Shown here one piece after another: positions 20,581 through 22,463 of a stretch of DNA of 22,463 nucleotides. The stretch covers positions 1 to 22,463 of the IMG/VR virus record IMGVR_UViG_3300013285_000085; one strand, given 5' to 3'. A program made the translations under genes and the position numbers. Each line of letters starts with the position of its first letter. Within the stretch, counting starts at the first letter, position 1. Source of the DNA: a virus. The notes below the pieces were generated by a model that made no database searches, had not been told where the DNA came from, and saw only the letters and a program-made list of their open reading frames with translations.

Positions 20581-21567
20581 TCAATTTCCTTTATATTTTG
20601 CTTGGAAGGGTTCTGCGTAAGACTGAATGTTATCTGCAATCTTTTTCATATCCCAAGTATTGCAGAATTTAAGCATACGAATACCAACTTGATCTACCGA
20701 TTTTGATACAGCATGTGTTTTGATAGTTTCTTTAATGATAGTTTTAATGTCATCTGGTTGTGCGGTAAGATCACATAGTTGTACATTACGTTGATAATCT
20801 TCCATTACACGATGTTCGGCACCGTTATGGTCTACCCAACGTTGGAGCATGAGATTGTTCCAAGAATATCCTTTAGAGTTACGATCTTGAAACGCCTCCA
20901 TGAGACCAACTTTATTCTTTGTCCCTTTTGTTCGTACTCCCGGATAAGCTGAAAATACATTATCTGATGTGTCGCCTCGCATACATTTTTCGAACAGCAT
21001 CCATTCAGGGTCTTGTGCAGGCTTAGGCTCGCCCGTCTTTTTGTCTTTAACAGGTTTACCTTTAGCATCAAAGATTCCTTCGTGTGTAATATGTAAATCG
21101 CCTACGCCATTATATTGGCTAACAGTAGGACTTACCAATTGTGCAAAATCTCCGTCTGTCGAGATAATAACGTGTTTTGCATCTGGGTGTGATTGTATCC
21201 AACCTGCAATTAAATCATCTGCTTCTAGTTGCGGATGTTGCATTACTGTACAATTAGTCTTTTCGGAAATAAAATCTTTAAATTGATCAAATGCTTCCCA
21301 GAACAATTTATCTTCTTCTTGTTCTTTAACAGTCATTGCGCTACGAGTTTCTTGTCTATTGCGTTTATAAGGAGCATAAAAGTCCTTACGCCAAGATCTA
21401 CCCTCGAGACAGAACACTACATGACTACCGCCAAAGTCGTTCCATGCCTTTTTGATACTGTTAAGTGTAATATGAAAAGCCATGCCAAGTTTAATTTCGG
21501 CACTGCCTTGCACTACATGCCTTGCACGAAAGAACGTGTTAGCAGTATCGACTATAATATAGGTCAT
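20581..21567 (-). CDS. rnh: RNase H / 5'-3' exonuclease (T4 rnh, FEN family)
   Basis: This 328-aa enzyme belongs to the FEN/5' nuclease superfamily. In T4 it removes RNA primers and flaps from lagging strands. Metal-binding acidic motifs are in order: VDTAN (D7), EADD (E115, D117, D118), STDGD (D138, D140) and RGDTSDN (D199, D202). The helical-arch region reads EGRSWRKDFYAPYKRNR, matching the R-x-x-YK-x-x-R pattern; at the position where T4 RNase H has an Asp this protein has Glu (E55). A Lys/Gly segment (VRTKGTKNKVGL, from about 211) may be the helix-hairpin-helix-like DNA-binding element. The start overlaps the upstream stop (ATGA), and the next gene begins one base after this stop. Confidence 0.9.
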   Translation of the reverse strand: MTYIIVDTANTFFRARHVVQGSAEIKLGMAFHITLNSIKKAWNDFGGSHVVFCLEGRSWRKDFYAPYKRNRQETRSAMTVKEQEEDKLFWEAFDQFKDFISEKTNCTVMQHPQLEADDLIAGWIQSHPDAKHVIISTDGDFAQLVSPTVSQYNGVGDLHITHEGIFDAKGKPVKDKKTGEPKPAQDPEWMLFEKCMRGDTSDNVFSAYPGVRTKGTKNKVGLMEAFQDRNSKGYSWNNLMLQRWVDHNGAEHRVMEDYQRNVQLCDLTAQPDDIKTIIKETIKTHAVSKSVDQVGIRMLKFCNTWDMKKIADNIQSYAEPFQAKYKGN

Positions 21568-22013
21568 CCAATTTCCGATCTAGTTGCGTCCAATTTCTGA
21601 ACATTAATAAAACCTTGACTACGATTATTTTCCATGCCTTCTTCACTAAGCATATTACGTGCTAGTGTCTTGAACCACTGGTCAACAACGACCTCGTCTG
21701 TATCTCCATCGAAGCCAAAGCCTGCTTCTCTTAATTGTACAACAAAATACTCGTTCCAGTCAAGTTCAAAAAATCCATTTGCAGGATTATCTCTATTAAC
21801 GTGTGTGTCTAGAACTGCTACCCACGGTTCTTTCTTTTTAGTAGCACGTTCTTTTGGTGTTAGTTTAGCAAGATCCTCTGCTTCTTTAGCACGAGTCGCC
21901 GCATCAGTAGCTTGCTTGGCCGCCTCTGTTGCAGCCTCGGCTATTGCCATTGAACGTTCTGCTTGTGCTTCGATTTTATCGATGCCAAATATTTTTTTAA
22001 TCCATTTATTCAT
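21564..22013 (-). CDS. Hypothetical protein with N-terminal coiled coil (149 aa)
   Basis: Residues about 10-50 are an Ala/Glu/Lys-rich helix (IEAQAERSMAIAEAATEAAKQATDAA...), probably a coiled coil. A compact domain follows: EPWVAVLDTHVNRDNPANGFFELDWNEYFVVQLREAGF...DEVVVDQWFKTLARN. I recall the second domain as conserved in T4-like marine phages, function unknown. The ATG at 22013 shares a base with the queE stop (TAATG); a GTG four codons earlier is a possible alternative. The stop overlaps the rnh start. Being sandwiched between queE and rnh puts it in the DNA-metabolism operon. Confidence 0.72.
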   Translation of the reverse strand: MNKWIKKIFGIDKIEAQAERSMAIAEAATEAAKQATDAATRAKEAEDLAKLTPKERATKKKEPWVAVLDTHVNRDNPANGFFELDWNEYFVVQLREAGFGFDGDTDEVVVDQWFKTLARNMLSEEGMENNRSQGFINVQKLDATRSEIG

Positions 22014-22463
22014 TAGGTTCCCCACTCATTTTTAAATAGTGGCACTTGCAAACGATCGCTGTAGCGCAATCCGTGTTTCATTGCAATTAATGCCACGTTT
22101 TTATTGTTTAATGCGTAGACACTTTCAATACCGCCTACTGGCATTAAATATACATGTCCTTTAAATCCTTGTTTGCGATAAGCCGCAATAGCACACTCAG
22201 CATCGGCAAAATCTTGTTCTGTAGCAATAACAAATTTCAAATATGCTGTACCACGTTTTTCATACTCGCATACTACTTCCGGAAGGATAGCTTCTTCCCA
22301 CTTCTCACCACTGCATGGAAGTTTAGCACTTACACTAAATGTAATTTCTCTATCCCATTGTTCAGCAGTCCATTCGCCAAGATAATGTTTAAACTCTTCT
22401 GTTAGCTTTTGAGTACCGTTAGTTTCAAAAGTAATTTCTTTAAGACCAGCCATCTTAGGATGA
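22013..22463 (-). CDS. queE: QueE, 7-carboxy-7-deazaguanine synthase (C-terminal part, cut by window edge)
   Basis: QueE is the radical-SAM enzyme that converts carboxy-tetrahydropterin to 7-carboxy-7-deazaguanine, the precursor of queuosine and of deazaguanine bases in phage DNA. The frame stays open past the first visible Met to the window edge (HPKMAGLKE...), matching the end of the family's GGEP-L-x-HP region, so this Met is internal and the gene continues outside. Visible landmarks: FETNGT, FSVSAKLPCSGEKW, YLKFVIAT, LMPVGG and the terminal GLRYSDRLQVPLFKNEWGT. The radical-SAM CX3CX2C-type cysteines would lie off the window. The stop is coupled to the next gene by TAATG. Confidence 0.85.
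   Translation of the reverse strand, partial: HPKMAGLKEITFETNGTQKLTEEFKHYLGEWTAEQWDREITFSVSAKLPCSGEKWEEAILPEVVCEYEKRGTAYLKFVIATEQDFADAECAIAAYRKQGFKGHVYLMPVGGIESVYALNNKNVALIAMKHGLRYSDRLQVPLFKNEWGT

Overview
The window looks like part of the genome of a tailed, T4-like (myovirus-type) phage of an aquatic bacterium. The evidence is tightly packed AT-rich genes with ATGA/TAATG overlaps, a block of modular tail-fibre genes, T4-type late-promoter boxes, an RNase H/5' exonuclease of the T4 rnh type, a flavin-dependent thymidylate synthase (ThyX), and several small acidic proteins that I remember only as conserved unknowns of marine T4-like phages. No integrase, tRNA, rRNA, IS element or CRISPR array is visible. 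The host cannot be read from the sequence.

Layout, plus strand (about 1-13942, late functions). A short leader with a possible 17-codon ORF precedes a 206-aa putative structural protein (187-807). Five large tail or fibre proteins follow. Three (811, 3012, 4386) share an N-terminal module and differ behind it: a T4 gp12-like collar domain, an inserted beta-module, and a 'YADLAEKY' C-terminal domain. Two more (5889, 7362) share a different core, and the second adds a Calx-beta-like domain and a long glycine-rich tip. A host-like sigma-70 promoter then drives a translationally coupled cassette (9721-13942): a small protein, two paralogous glycosyltransferase-like proteins, an unknown AT-rich gene, and two members of a second glycosyltransferase-like family.

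Layout, minus strand (22463 down to 13902, metabolism and unknown functions). In transcription order: queE (cut by the window edge), a 149-aa unknown, rnh, a 172-aa acidic unknown, [late-type promoter plus UUCG leader hairpin], a 182-aa unknown, an 81-aa unknown, [late-type promoter], a 94-aa unknown, a 129-aa unknown, [sigma-70 promoter], a MoxR-type AAA+ ATPase, [a near copy of the same promoter], a HExxH/VWA protein, a 92-aa unknown, an 83-aa unknown, a 199-aa unknown, a 106-aa unknown, and thyX. The operon ends at a canonical intrinsic terminator lying inside the coding sequence of the convergent last glycosyltransferase gene; the two convergent genes overlap by 41 bp.

How it fits together. 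The plus strand builds the host-recognition apparatus and may glycosylate something, either virion or host surface. The minus strand holds nucleotide and DNA metabolism (ThyX for dTMP; QueE for a 7-deazaguanine precursor; RNase H for primer removal) plus a MoxR/VWA-metallopeptidase pair with dedicated strong promoters. The most unusual signals are the duplicated promoter block upstream of both moxR and the VWA gene, one copy of which carries a perfect UUCG hairpin in its -35/-10 spacer, and the terminator embedded in an opposing gene.
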